A stretch of 64,000 nucleotides of DNA from JAZIHH01 sp036678685 (GTDB taxonomy: Bacteria > Bacillota > UBA4882 > UBA10575). Location: assembly GCA_036678685.1 (NCBI GenBank), contig JAZIHH010000005.1, forward strand, positions 221,031 to 285,030, read 5' to 3'. Positions within the stretch are counted from its first letter, which is position 1. Every line of letters starts with the position of its first letter. The translations under genes and the position numbers were made by a program. Of this stretch, positions 1 to 8,213 are shown in pieces. Under the pieces are notes generated by a model. That model was not told where the DNA came from, did not search any database, and saw only the letters and a program-made list of their open reading frames with translations.

Positions 1-1
1 C

Positions 2-418
2 CGGCCCAAAGACGAGCAAAGAACGAAAGGGAGCATCACCGATTATGAAGACCGGGTTCACGAACTGCTTGCGCAATGGACTGCGACCTTGATTACTAAT
101 TTAAATGACCCGGAAGTGAAGAAAAGTATCGAACTCCTAGGCGAAGAGGAACAAAAATTAATCCGCGAACTTCTCCAGAAGCAGGCGTTCACTTTACCTC
201 TCAATGTCCGGCTGTTACAGGCGATTAAAGAAAGCTTGCAAGGGATTGAGCGGGTGGAGATTCCCTTGACCGATCTAATTTCCGCCCTTGGTAACGGTGC
301 TCCTTTGACTGCGGAGGAAGCGCGCCAACGTTTTGAGAAAATGCTTGCGTCCCATATCGGAACACAAGCCACCCAATGCATAAGGATCATGCTGAAACTA
401 CCAGGTAGGGAGGTATAG
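2..418 (+). CDS. brxC: C-terminal end of BrxC-like (DUF6079) BREX ATPase, cut by window edge
   Basis: The reading frame is open to the first base, so only the last 138 residues of a larger protein are present. An internal ATG at 89 is not the true start. The tail has the layout I associate with the C-terminus of DUF6079/BrxC proteins: a helical stretch, then a VEIPLTDLISAL segment, then LTAEEARQRFEKML and a short final strand. BrxC is the large P-loop ATPase of BREX phage-defence systems. The gene ends three bases before the methylase ATG at 422, so the two are surely co-transcribed. The assignment rests on this tail plus the methylase and PglZ neighbours; the ATPase motifs lie outside the window. 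Confidence 0.6.
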   Translation, partial: RPKDEQRTKGSITDYEDRVHELLAQWTATLITNLNDPEVKKSIELLGEEEQKLIRELLQKQAFTLPLNVRLLQAIKESLQGIERVEIPLTDLISALGNGAPLTAEEARQRFEKMLASHIGTQATQCIRIMLKLPGREV

Positions 419-421
419 TAG

Positions 422-3205
422 ATGTTGTCCAACCCTGAAAATCTTAAGTTTGAATTCGACCAAGGCATGGATCAAGAAGACAAAACGGTTATCTGTTTAG
501 GAAAGAAGTTCAAAAACGATGAAGAGCGCCGGGTCTACTTTACTGAACTGCTCCGGGAAAAATTGAAAGACCCGGAGTTTCGGAAGATCGAGGGTTTCCC
601 TATTGCGGAAGACGAAGATATTCTGGCTTTGTCCGATCCTCCTTACTATACGGCCTGTCCTAACCCCTGGTTGCAAGATATTATTGAAGAATGGGAAAAA
701 CAAAAACCGGCCAAGCCGGAAGGTTATGTTTATAAGCGGGAACCATATGCTGCTGATGTCAGCGAGGGGAAGAATGATCCCATCTATAACGCCCATTCCT
801 ACCACACTAAAGTGCCGCATAAAGCGATTATGCGCTACATTTTGCATTACACGGAGCCGGGTGACATTGTTTTTGACGGTTTTTGTGGAACCGGGATGAC
901 CGGCGTCGCCGCCCAGTTATGCGGGGATCGTGATGCTGTCTGTTCCTTGGGGTATAGGGTGGAAGAGGACGGAACGATTCTGCGGGAAGAGACGGACGAA
1001 AATGGAAAAAAAGTATGGGTCCCCTTTTCCAAACTTGGCCCCCGCCGGGCGGTACTCAACGATCTTTCTCCCGCCGCGACCTTTATTGCCTACAACTATA
1101 ACACCCCGGTGGATGTAGCTTCTTTTGAGCGGGAAGCCAAGCGGATTTTAAAAGAAGTTGAGGCCGAATGCGGCTGGATGTATGAGACGCTCCACACCGA
1201 CGGCAAGACAAAAGGGCGGATTAACTATACAGTTTGGTCCGATGTTTTTGTGTGCCCCAATTGTTTAGAAGAGATTGTTTTTTGGGAAGCGGCCGTTGAT
1301 AAAGAGCAGGGAAAAGTTCTCGGGGAATTTCCCTGCCCCCATTGCCAAGCTATGTTGACAAAGAGAAATATGGAACGGGCTTGGATAACTAAGTATGATC
1401 CGGCTATCGATCAGAATATCCGCCAAGCTAAACAAGTACCGGTGCTGATTAATTATTCGGTAGGGAATAAGCGCTACGAAAAAACCCCCGACGGGTTTGA
1501 TTTGGAGTTGATTAATAAGATTGAGAATAGTGAGATTCCCTATTGGTATCCGACGGATCGGTTGATAGAAGGTAAAGAAACAAGACGTAATGATCCGATT
1601 GGCATTACTCATGTGCATCATTTTTATACGAAGCGGAATTTGTGGGTGTTAGCGAAGCTCAATGCGAAATGTCAGGAAAAACTTAGAATTATTTTTCATT
1701 CAATTGTTGCAACTTTATGCTCAAGGTTAGTTCGATATAATATGGGCCATAGGGGCAATGGCCCCTTAAACGGAACATTATATGTTTCTTCATTAAATGC
1801 AGAGAGTTGTATTTTAAGACTTTTTGCTGGGAAAGTGAAGGATTTCGCACGAGCCTTAATAGCTAACAGTTATAATATTGTAAGTACTCAGAGCCTTGAG
1901 GATACTCTGGTAAAGAAAGAATCTATAGATTATCTTTTCTTAGATCCCCCATTTGGCTCAAACCTTAATTATTCTGAACTCAATTTCCTCTGGGAATCAT
2001 GGCTAAAAGTGTGGACTAACAATGAGCCAGAAGCCGTTGAAAACAGTGTACAAGGTAAAGGGCTAAACGAATACCGACAAATAATGACCGCCTGTTTCAA
2101 AGAGGCTTACCGTGTCTTGAAACCGGGAAGATGGATGACGGTAGAATTCTCCAATACCAGTGCGGCAGTCTGGAATAGTATTCAAACTGCACTGATGGAA
2201 GCCGGGTTTATTGTGGCCAATGTTTCGGCTCTTGATAAAAAACAAGGCAGCTTTAAAGCGGTTACTACTCCTACGGCCGTCAAACAAGATCTCGTCATCT
2301 CCGCCTATAAACCAAATGATGGCTTTGAAGAACGTTTCTTGAAAGTAGCGACCACCGAGGACGGAGTCTGGGAGTTTGTCCGTACGCATCTTAAGTATTT
2401 ACCAGTCGTTAAAAAACAAAACGGAGCATTAATTTCTATCCCAGAGAGGGACCCCCGCATTCTTTATGATCAGATGGTGGCCTATTATGTCCGTAAGGGG
2501 TATTCAGTTCCTCTTTCCAGCCAAGAGTTCCAACAGGGCTTGGCGCAGCGGTTTGAAGAACGGTATGGGATGTATTTCCTTCCTGAACAAGCACTGGAGT
2601 ATGACCGGCAGCAGATGACCGCAGAGCGGCTGGAGCAAATTCCGATCTTTGTGACCGACGAGGCGTCGGCGGTACAATGGTTAAAACAGCTATTGAAAAA
2701 TAAGCCCCAGACCTATCAGGAGATTCATCCCCAGTTTATCCAGGAGACGCAGCGAGCGTGGAACAAATTTGAAAAACCCATAGAGTTAAGAGACCTTTTG
2801 GAACAAAACTTCTTATGTTATGACGGACGGGGACCGGTACCCAGTCAAATCCATGCTTACTTGTCCAGTAATTTTAAAGACTTGAGGAATTTGGACAAGG
2901 AGGACCCGGCGCTCAAGGCCAAAGCAAAAGACCGCTGGTATGTGCCGGATCCTTCTAAAGCCGGGGATTTGGAGAAATTAAGGGAAAAATCCTTACTGCG
3001 CGAATTTGAAGAGTATAAGAAAGCACCCCAAAGAAGGTTAAAGGCCGTGCGCCTGGAAGCGGTGCGCGCCGGATTTAAGAAGGCCTGGGGGGAGAAGGAC
3101 TATCAGACCATTGTGGAAGTCGGACGCAAGCTTCCGGAAAAGATCTTGCAAGAAGACGATAAACTTTTGATGTACTATGACAACGCTCAGATCAGACTGG
3201 AGTAG
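422..3205 (+). CDS. pglX: BREX type 3-like DNA methyltransferase with Zn ribbon (PglXI, COG1743/DUF1156 type)
   Basis: This 927-residue predicted adenine-specific DNA methylase would mark host DNA in a BREX system. A first catalytic-type motif SDPPYY lies at residues 71-76. The SAM-binding motif FDGFCGTGMTG is at about 151-161, and a second DPPFG is near 507-511. Between them sits a four-cysteine Zn ribbon, CPNC at about 278-281 and CPHC at about 305-308, typical of COG1743 methylases. These are the PglXI subunits of BREX type 3, distinct from the PglX of type 1. The long C-terminal part (about 640-927) is helical and probably holds target recognition. The gene sits between brxC and pglZ with almost no spacing. 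No frameshift or missing motif is visible, so it looks intact. Confidence 0.85.
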   Translation: MLSNPENLKFEFDQGMDQEDKTVICLGKKFKNDEERRVYFTELLREKLKDPEFRKIEGFPIAEDEDILALSDPPYYTACPNPWLQDIIEEWEKQKPAKPEGYVYKREPYAADVSEGKNDPIYNAHSYHTKVPHKAIMRYILHYTEPGDIVFDGFCGTGMTGVAAQLCGDRDAVCSLGYRVEEDGTILREETDENGKKVWVPFSKLGPRRAVLNDLSPAATFIAYNYNTPVDVASFEREAKRILKEVEAECGWMYETLHTDGKTKGRINYTVWSDVFVCPNCLEEIVFWEAAVDKEQGKVLGEFPCPHCQAMLTKRNMERAWITKYDPAIDQNIRQAKQVPVLINYSVGNKRYEKTPDGFDLELINKIENSEIPYWYPTDRLIEGKETRRNDPIGITHVHHFYTKRNLWVLAKLNAKCQEKLRIIFHSIVATLCSRLVRYNMGHRGNGPLNGTLYVSSLNAESCILRLFAGKVKDFARALIANSYNIVSTQSLEDTLVKKESIDYLFLDPPFGSNLNYSELNFLWESWLKVWTNNEPEAVENSVQGKGLNEYRQIMTACFKEAYRVLKPGRWMTVEFSNTSAAVWNSIQTALMEAGFIVANVSALDKKQGSFKAVTTPTAVKQDLVISAYKPNDGFEERFLKVATTEDGVWEFVRTHLKYLPVVKKQNGALISIPERDPRILYDQMVAYYVRKGYSVPLSSQEFQQGLAQRFEERYGMYFLPEQALEYDRQQMTAERLEQIPIFVTDEASAVQWLKQLLKNKPQTYQEIHPQFIQETQRAWNKFEKPIELRDLLEQNFLCYDGRGPVPSQIHAYLSSNFKDLRNLDKEDPALKAKAKDRWYVPDPSKAGDLEKLREKSLLREFEEYKKAPQRRLKAVRLEAVRAGFKKAWGEKDYQTIVEVGRKLPEKILQEDDKLLMYYDNAQIRLE

Positions 3206-3207
3206 AG

Positions 3208-5190
3208 GTGACCACTTTGCGCGGATGGCGGGAGTATATTCTATCTTTTTTCCAGGAGCCGCTTCCTAACTTGTCTCTGGCTTCGGATCCGGACGGCTTG
3301 TTAAAGGATGATCGAATTTATGCGGACCTCAATAAGCGGGCAGTGGAGATTGTGGAGGAGGACGACCCAATCGCTTTCCGTTATCTGTACGAGCTAAAAT
3401 ACAGGGGAGCAGCGGCCGCCGGAAGCATCCGTTTAGTAGTGAGGACCGGGCAAGAGGATTTTCGGGGGATTCCTTATGATCTTTTACGGTTGGGGAGGAA
3501 GCTGACCTTTCGTCTGGCCGACCTCTTTCCCAAGCTTAATACCTTAGTGGTGAAAGAACTGGGACCTCAAGAATTAGAAACCCTTTATGAAGTTTACCCC
3601 CATTACCAGGGCGGAAGTTCGCTCTCCGAAACCTGTGACTTTCTCTTACGTAAGGTGTTTAAGGTACCTTACGACCTGATCGATAACCGAACCACTTTGG
3701 TCCGGTTTTTACTGTCCAAGTATTACCAAGGGCAACACTACCCGGAAACATTACAGCGGTATTTGGTAGAAAGATTGGCGAATAATCCTTCTTTACGGGG
3801 TTTACCGCTGAAAGAGTTGCTGGAGTCGGAGCATGCCTTTTACGATTACTTACAGAAGGAATGGGGCGTTTTTCTGACCACTTTGCAGCGGAATGCGGGA
3901 AAGGCAAAGGAAAGTCCGGCGGATGACGCCTTTAAAAGGGAAGAACATCCCTTCACCGATCAGGAGGTCCGGCGACTTCTGGACAATTTATTTGTGGAAG
4001 GCAAATTAAAACCGCTGGCCGGGTATAGTTCTAAGCTTCTGCCGTCATGGACCCATGTGGGATTGGTCATTGACCGACAACAAGATCAAAAACATCGGCT
4101 ACAAGGTTTGCTGACTACATTGGAACAACGGCTCCAACCAGAACCGACCTATAAAGACTGGCAACGCATAGCCGCCATTTATGGTGAGGCCAAACATCTT
4201 CTGCTCGCCATGGGATTACCGGCCACAGATCAGCTGGTTTTGCATTGGCAGAATTTAGACCAAAGAATAAATCAACAGTTTGCCACCTGGATGTTAGCGT
4301 CCTACCGCGGTTTAAGAAACCTTCCCTATTTACCAGTACCAGTCATGGTCCACCATATTCCCCACTATTTGGCGGCTAAGTTCCAATCGAAAGTAGCTTT
4401 AATTGTTATGGACGGAATGAATTATGCCCAGTGGGTGCAGATCCGGGAAGCTTTACAAGGTGATCCGGGTTTTCAGTATGCTCTGCATGAACATGGCGTC
4501 TACGCTTGGGTGCCGACGATTACCTCCGTGTCCCGGCAGGCAATATTTAGCGGCGAAATTCCCATGTATTTTAGTGATTCAATTAATACCACCGCGCAGG
4601 AACCAAAGGTTTGGCAACTATTTTGGGAGAACCATCAGATCATGCCCATGTATACATTTTATGGAAAGATCTTAGGTCAAGAGAATGAGGAGTGGTTGGT
4701 GGGGGTCAATAAGAGTACTATTAAAGTCTGTGGTTTGGTAATTAACCTGATTGATCGGCTCATGCATAATTCCCTCCAAGGTCACCAGGGAATCTATGCG
4801 GAGTTGGCGTTGTGGTTAAAGAAAGGCTTATTACAGAAGATGTTGATTGCCTTATTGGAGGCCGGATTTGATCTTTATCTGACCTCAGACCATGGCAACC
4901 AGGAGAGCAGAGGGGTAGGCCGCATCGCCGAAGGGGTTTTAGTCGAAACCTGTGGCCAGCGGGTACGGGTGTACCAGGACCCAAAAACCCGGGCACGGGC
5001 GGTAGAGAAATATTCTGCTTTGGAGTGGCCGGGAGATGGTTTGCCGGATGGTTATTATGTTTTAATGGCCAAAAACGGAGAATCTTTTACCAAAGAAAAA
5101 GGGCTTACTGTCAGTCATGGTGGCATTAGTCTCGAAGAAGTAATTGTTCCATTTATTCACATTACAAAACGAAAAGAGGCAGTAATATGA
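3208..5190 (+). CDS. pglZ: BREX phosphatase-domain protein PglZ (type 3-like, 660 aa)
   Basis: PglZ proteins carry an alkaline-phosphatase-fold domain and are the signature of BREX systems. The metal-site region VALIVMDGMNYAQW is near residues 397-410 and the second metal motif LTSDHGNQESRG is near 557-568, with a late SHGGISLEEVIVPF. The length of about 660 aa matches the BREX-3 form rather than the roughly 850-aa type 1 form. Translation probably starts at the GTG at 3208, two bases after the methylase stop. The stop overlaps the ATG of the next gene, so brxC, pglX, pglZ and the BrxA-like gene form one transcription unit. The protein looks complete. Confidence 0.85.
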   Translation: MTTLRGWREYILSFFQEPLPNLSLASDPDGLLKDDRIYADLNKRAVEIVEEDDPIAFRYLYELKYRGAAAAGSIRLVVRTGQEDFRGIPYDLLRLGRKLTFRLADLFPKLNTLVVKELGPQELETLYEVYPHYQGGSSLSETCDFLLRKVFKVPYDLIDNRTTLVRFLLSKYYQGQHYPETLQRYLVERLANNPSLRGLPLKELLESEHAFYDYLQKEWGVFLTTLQRNAGKAKESPADDAFKREEHPFTDQEVRRLLDNLFVEGKLKPLAGYSSKLLPSWTHVGLVIDRQQDQKHRLQGLLTTLEQRLQPEPTYKDWQRIAAIYGEAKHLLLAMGLPATDQLVLHWQNLDQRINQQFATWMLASYRGLRNLPYLPVPVMVHHIPHYLAAKFQSKVALIVMDGMNYAQWVQIREALQGDPGFQYALHEHGVYAWVPTITSVSRQAIFSGEIPMYFSDSINTTAQEPKVWQLFWENHQIMPMYTFYGKILGQENEEWLVGVNKSTIKVCGLVINLIDRLMHNSLQGHQGIYAELALWLKKGLLQKMLIALLEAGFDLYLTSDHGNQESRGVGRIAEGVLVETCGQRVRVYQDPKTRARAVEKYSALEWPGDGLPDGYYVLMAKNGESFTKEKGLTVSHGGISLEEVIVPFIHITKRKEAVI

Positions 5191-5906
5191 GTAAGATTGT
5201 AGGTTTTGATTATCATATTAAGTTACACCATTTGGACTATATTGCCCGGGAGGCCCAGAAAAACGACGTAAAAACCATGTACCGGAAGTTGGAAGAATTT
5301 CTACAACAAGACATTGCCGGGCCGTCTTCCCGGAAAAAATCGACCACAATGCTCATGCGCATCTGGTATTTGGTGAAGGAAGAGTATAAAGGGCTGCAAG
5401 CGGAAGCCTTTGCTTTGTTGGACCAAGTGTCAGAAAGGGAGCGGCTGGTTTTGCATTGGGGGATGACTTTGCTGGCCTATCGCTTTTTTTATGACATGGC
5501 CCAGGAAATAGGGAATGCTTTTACCCTCCAAACCGAAGTGGCCAGCGAACTATTGGGCCGGAAAATGAAAAAGTTGTACGGGGATAAAAGACGGGTGGAG
5601 ATCGCGACAAGTGCGGTACTTATGAGCATGAAGGCGTGGGGTGTTCTTGATTCGGTAAAGCATGGCCGGTATCGATTACAAGAAAAAAAGGAGATACTTG
5701 ACCATCGGCTTAAACTTTGGTTGGCGAAAGTGGTGATTAAAGTTTCAGCCTGTCAGGCCATGCCTCTGGAGATGATTACTTCAGCGGGGAGCGTTTTTCC
5801 TTTTCAGTTTGAGTTAAAGCTTAATGACCTGGAAGATAGCGGTTTATCGGTGCAACGGCAGGGCCTGGATCTATTGATGGTGAGTTTATCATCTCTCCCT
5901 AAATGA
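5187..5906 (+). CDS. brxA: BrxA-like protein of BREX system (DUF1819-like), tentative
   Basis: This soluble helical protein of 239 aa follows pglZ with a 4-base overlap (ATGA). Layout resembles BrxA/DUF1819: an N-terminal helix with a basic RKKS segment, a middle helix ending AYRFFYDMAQEIG, then a winged-helix-like end of the form AVLMSMKAWGVLDSVKHGRYRL. BrxA is a small core factor, reported to bind DNA, found in several BREX types including type 3. The last residues run into sequence that, in another frame, codes for the helicase remnant that follows. The final dozen residues may therefore come from a deletion junction rather than the ancestral gene. I recognise the family from layout and context only. 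Confidence 0.5.
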   Translation: MSKIVGFDYHIKLHHLDYIAREAQKNDVKTMYRKLEEFLQQDIAGPSSRKKSTTMLMRIWYLVKEEYKGLQAEAFALLDQVSERERLVLHWGMTLLAYRFFYDMAQEIGNAFTLQTEVASELLGRKMKKLYGDKRRVEIATSAVLMSMKAWGVLDSVKHGRYRLQEKKEILDHRLKLWLAKVVIKVSACQAMPLEMITSAGSVFPFQFELKLNDLEDSGLSVQRQGLDLLMVSLSSLPK

Positions 5907-7056
5907 ACTTGAACTCTACCAGGCGGTAACGGATTATGTACGCCACTATTTCAACCGCGCAATGAGTAAAGGAAATAACAGCGTTGCTTTTGCGATGATG
6001 TTATTACAACGCCGATTAAGTTCATCCTTGGAGGCGGTTCATTTATCCCTGGAGCGTCGGCGCAATAAATTAGAGCAGTTACTGGCGGCCTCTCTGGAAG
6101 AGAGAAGAAAATATTACCGTCAATTACAAAGACTACCTTTCGAGGATTATGAAGATGAAAAGAGCGATCACCCACTTTTTAAACTGGCTGTAAAATTAAC
6201 CGAAGAAGAAATGGAAAAAGTAGCTTTTACCCGTTATATGATCTCCTACCCGGTGCCGGAACCTTTGAGTGTCTCCGTTTATAAAGTGGCGATCACTGAT
6301 GGAATGGGACAGGAGTTGGAGAAAAATCTGCTGTTTTTGGGGAAAAGACCAAATGGCGAGATCATTGAGTTGGCTCCTTATTGGTTATTCCAAGCAGAAT
6401 TCAGTGAGGAGTTGATGGTTTTAGCTGAAATTGACGATCTTGTATTTGCTTCAGCTGCTTTGCAGAGAGCAACCACCATTAAGGAGCAAGTTAGCGCCAA
6501 AAGGTCGCGACAACAGGAAAAGGTCCAGAAGTACCTGGAGAAGGCCTTTAAAACCCAGTATGATGAGGTTTATGACAAATTAATTACTTTCCAAAAAGAT
6601 GATGTAGATCACCGTAATTTAGCCCTAATTAATCAGATGAACGCCAAACTGGTAGACATTGAAATGCGCCGTGAACGTCGCTTACAAGAAATAGAAAGGC
6701 AGAAGAGGGTGTTAATGAAACCGCTGCAACAGATTGCCCAATTGGAACTAATGCCGAACGGGAATGCTTACAGAGTTTTTCCCGGGGATTATCAAGAAGC
6801 AATCGAGGAATATGAAAAGGCTTATGGACGGCATAATGTAAAAATAATTCAGGCATTTGGCTTAGTGGATTTTTATAGCGAAAGGTTCAACGGCGAACCG
6901 AGGTATATTATTGTTACCCAGAATAAAGATTTGGTTTTGCCACAAGCTTACCTGGAGGATTTACAAGGGATTATCGACTGGGCTTATATTTATGTGGTGA
7001 AAGAGGACAGGATTGTTGAAGAGGTTAGGGTGGGGGATTTAAGTATACGGGTTTAA
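5884..7056 (+). pseudogene. Remnant of Snf2/RapA-type BREX helicase lacking motor domains
   Basis: The open frame from 5884 (after TGA at 5881) reads LNELELYQAVTDYVRHYFNRAM and then NSVAFAMMLLQRRLSSSLEA. This is the hallmark linker between the two RecA lobes of the large Snf2-like helicases of BREX/DISARM islands. The first lobe (Walker A, DEAH) is missing upstream. Shortly after residue 80 the frame goes straight into a long charged coiled-coil region like the part that follows the second lobe, with no helicase C-terminal motifs. An ATG at 5962 opens a 364-codon ORF, but the conserved sequence begins before it. I infer two deletions. Whether a coiled-coil remnant is still made is unknown. 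Confidence 0.7.
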
Positions 7057-7245
7057 TTATTGTCATGTTATCAGTTCATGTTTGCCGGGGGTAGCCGTGT
7101 AAGTATTAACTAGCCATATGGGGAGGTTATTATTGCCTACTGTATAAGAGGTATTTTAGGAATTAGGATTACTTACTGATTTCTAGTGAAAATGAACTAA
7201 ATAGCCATTTTTATGGTAAACTATGATTGAAAGGAGGCTTCAGCG

Positions 7246-8211
7246 ATGGCTACGGCAGACCAAATTAAATCATTAATACAATCCCATTTTGACCGAAATG
7301 AAGAACGTTTTCGAACTTTAGCACTGCAACTGGCGGCATACGAAGCTAAACAAGGACACACGAAATTGGCGAGGGAAATTCGGACGATTATTGACAAAGC
7401 TGGAGCCAAGTCAAATAAAGTTGTACCCCTGAATAAAGAACTTAATGAATTAGTCCAAACAAGTATTAATGTCAATCGCTTATCAGAACTGGTGGTAACT
7501 GAGGAAATTAAGTCAAGAGTAGAAAGAATAATAAAGGAGTATCGGCAACGGGATAAACTGAAAAAATACGGGATGGCTAACCGACGAAAAATATTACTGG
7601 TTGGTCCTCCAGGGACCGGAAAAACCATGACGGCTTCAGTTTTAGCCGGTGAACTGCATTTACCTTTATGTCTAATCTTGATGGATAAGATGGTCACAAA
7701 ATTCATGGGGGAAACAAGCGTAAAGTTACGCCAGGTGTTTGAGATCATTGCTGAACATCAGGCAGTTTATCTTTTTGATGAGTTTGATGCAATCGGGACG
7801 GAACGCAGTCGGGAAAACGATGTGGGTGAAATGCGACGTGTATTGAATTCCTTCCTGCAATTTATTGAGCAAGACGATTCGCAAAGTTTAATTGTGGCAG
7901 CGACAAATAACCACCAGCTTCTTGACCAAGCTTTGTTTCGTCGTTTTGATGATGTTATTCATTATCAACTCCCAGGCGAAATCGAGATTCGCCGGTTAAT
8001 TCAAAACCGTCTTGGAGATTTCCTTAAGGCAAATATGGAAATGGATAAGATCGTAAAGAAAACCCAAACCCTTAGCCATGCCGAAATTGCCATGGCCTGT
8101 GATGATGCTATTAAAGAGGCTATCCTTAGCGATCGAAAGAGGGTGGATGAAGAGCTGTTAATTATGATGATTGATGAAAGGAAAGCTGCCTACGGTAAAG
8201 GGGTGATTTAA
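7246..8211 (+). CDS. ietA: AAA+ ATPase of ietAS-like two-gene defence system
   Basis: This 321-residue AAA ATPase has Walker A GPPGTGKT at about 120-127, Walker B VYLFDEFDA at about 173-181, a sensor-1 AATNN near 219 and an arginine-finger-like ALFRRFDD near 230. The first 100 residues are a helical region. The start ATG follows AAAGGAGG with good spacing. The stop is two bases before the protease start, so the pair is translationally linked. A small AAA ATPase directly upstream of a subtilase matches the ietAS anti-phage gene pair (IetA ATPase, IetS protease). The likely role is regulating or feeding the protease upon infection; that is family-based inference. Confidence 0.85.
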   Translation: MATADQIKSLIQSHFDRNEERFRTLALQLAAYEAKQGHTKLAREIRTIIDKAGAKSNKVVPLNKELNELVQTSINVNRLSELVVTEEIKSRVERIIKEYRQRDKLKKYGMANRRKILLVGPPGTGKTMTASVLAGELHLPLCLILMDKMVTKFMGETSVKLRQVFEIIAEHQAVYLFDEFDAIGTERSRENDVGEMRRVLNSFLQFIEQDDSQSLIVAATNNHQLLDQALFRRFDDVIHYQLPGEIEIRRLIQNRLGDFLKANMEMDKIVKKTQTLSHAEIAMACDDAIKEAILSDRKRVDEELLIMMIDERKAAYGKGVI

Positions 8212-8213
8212 GT

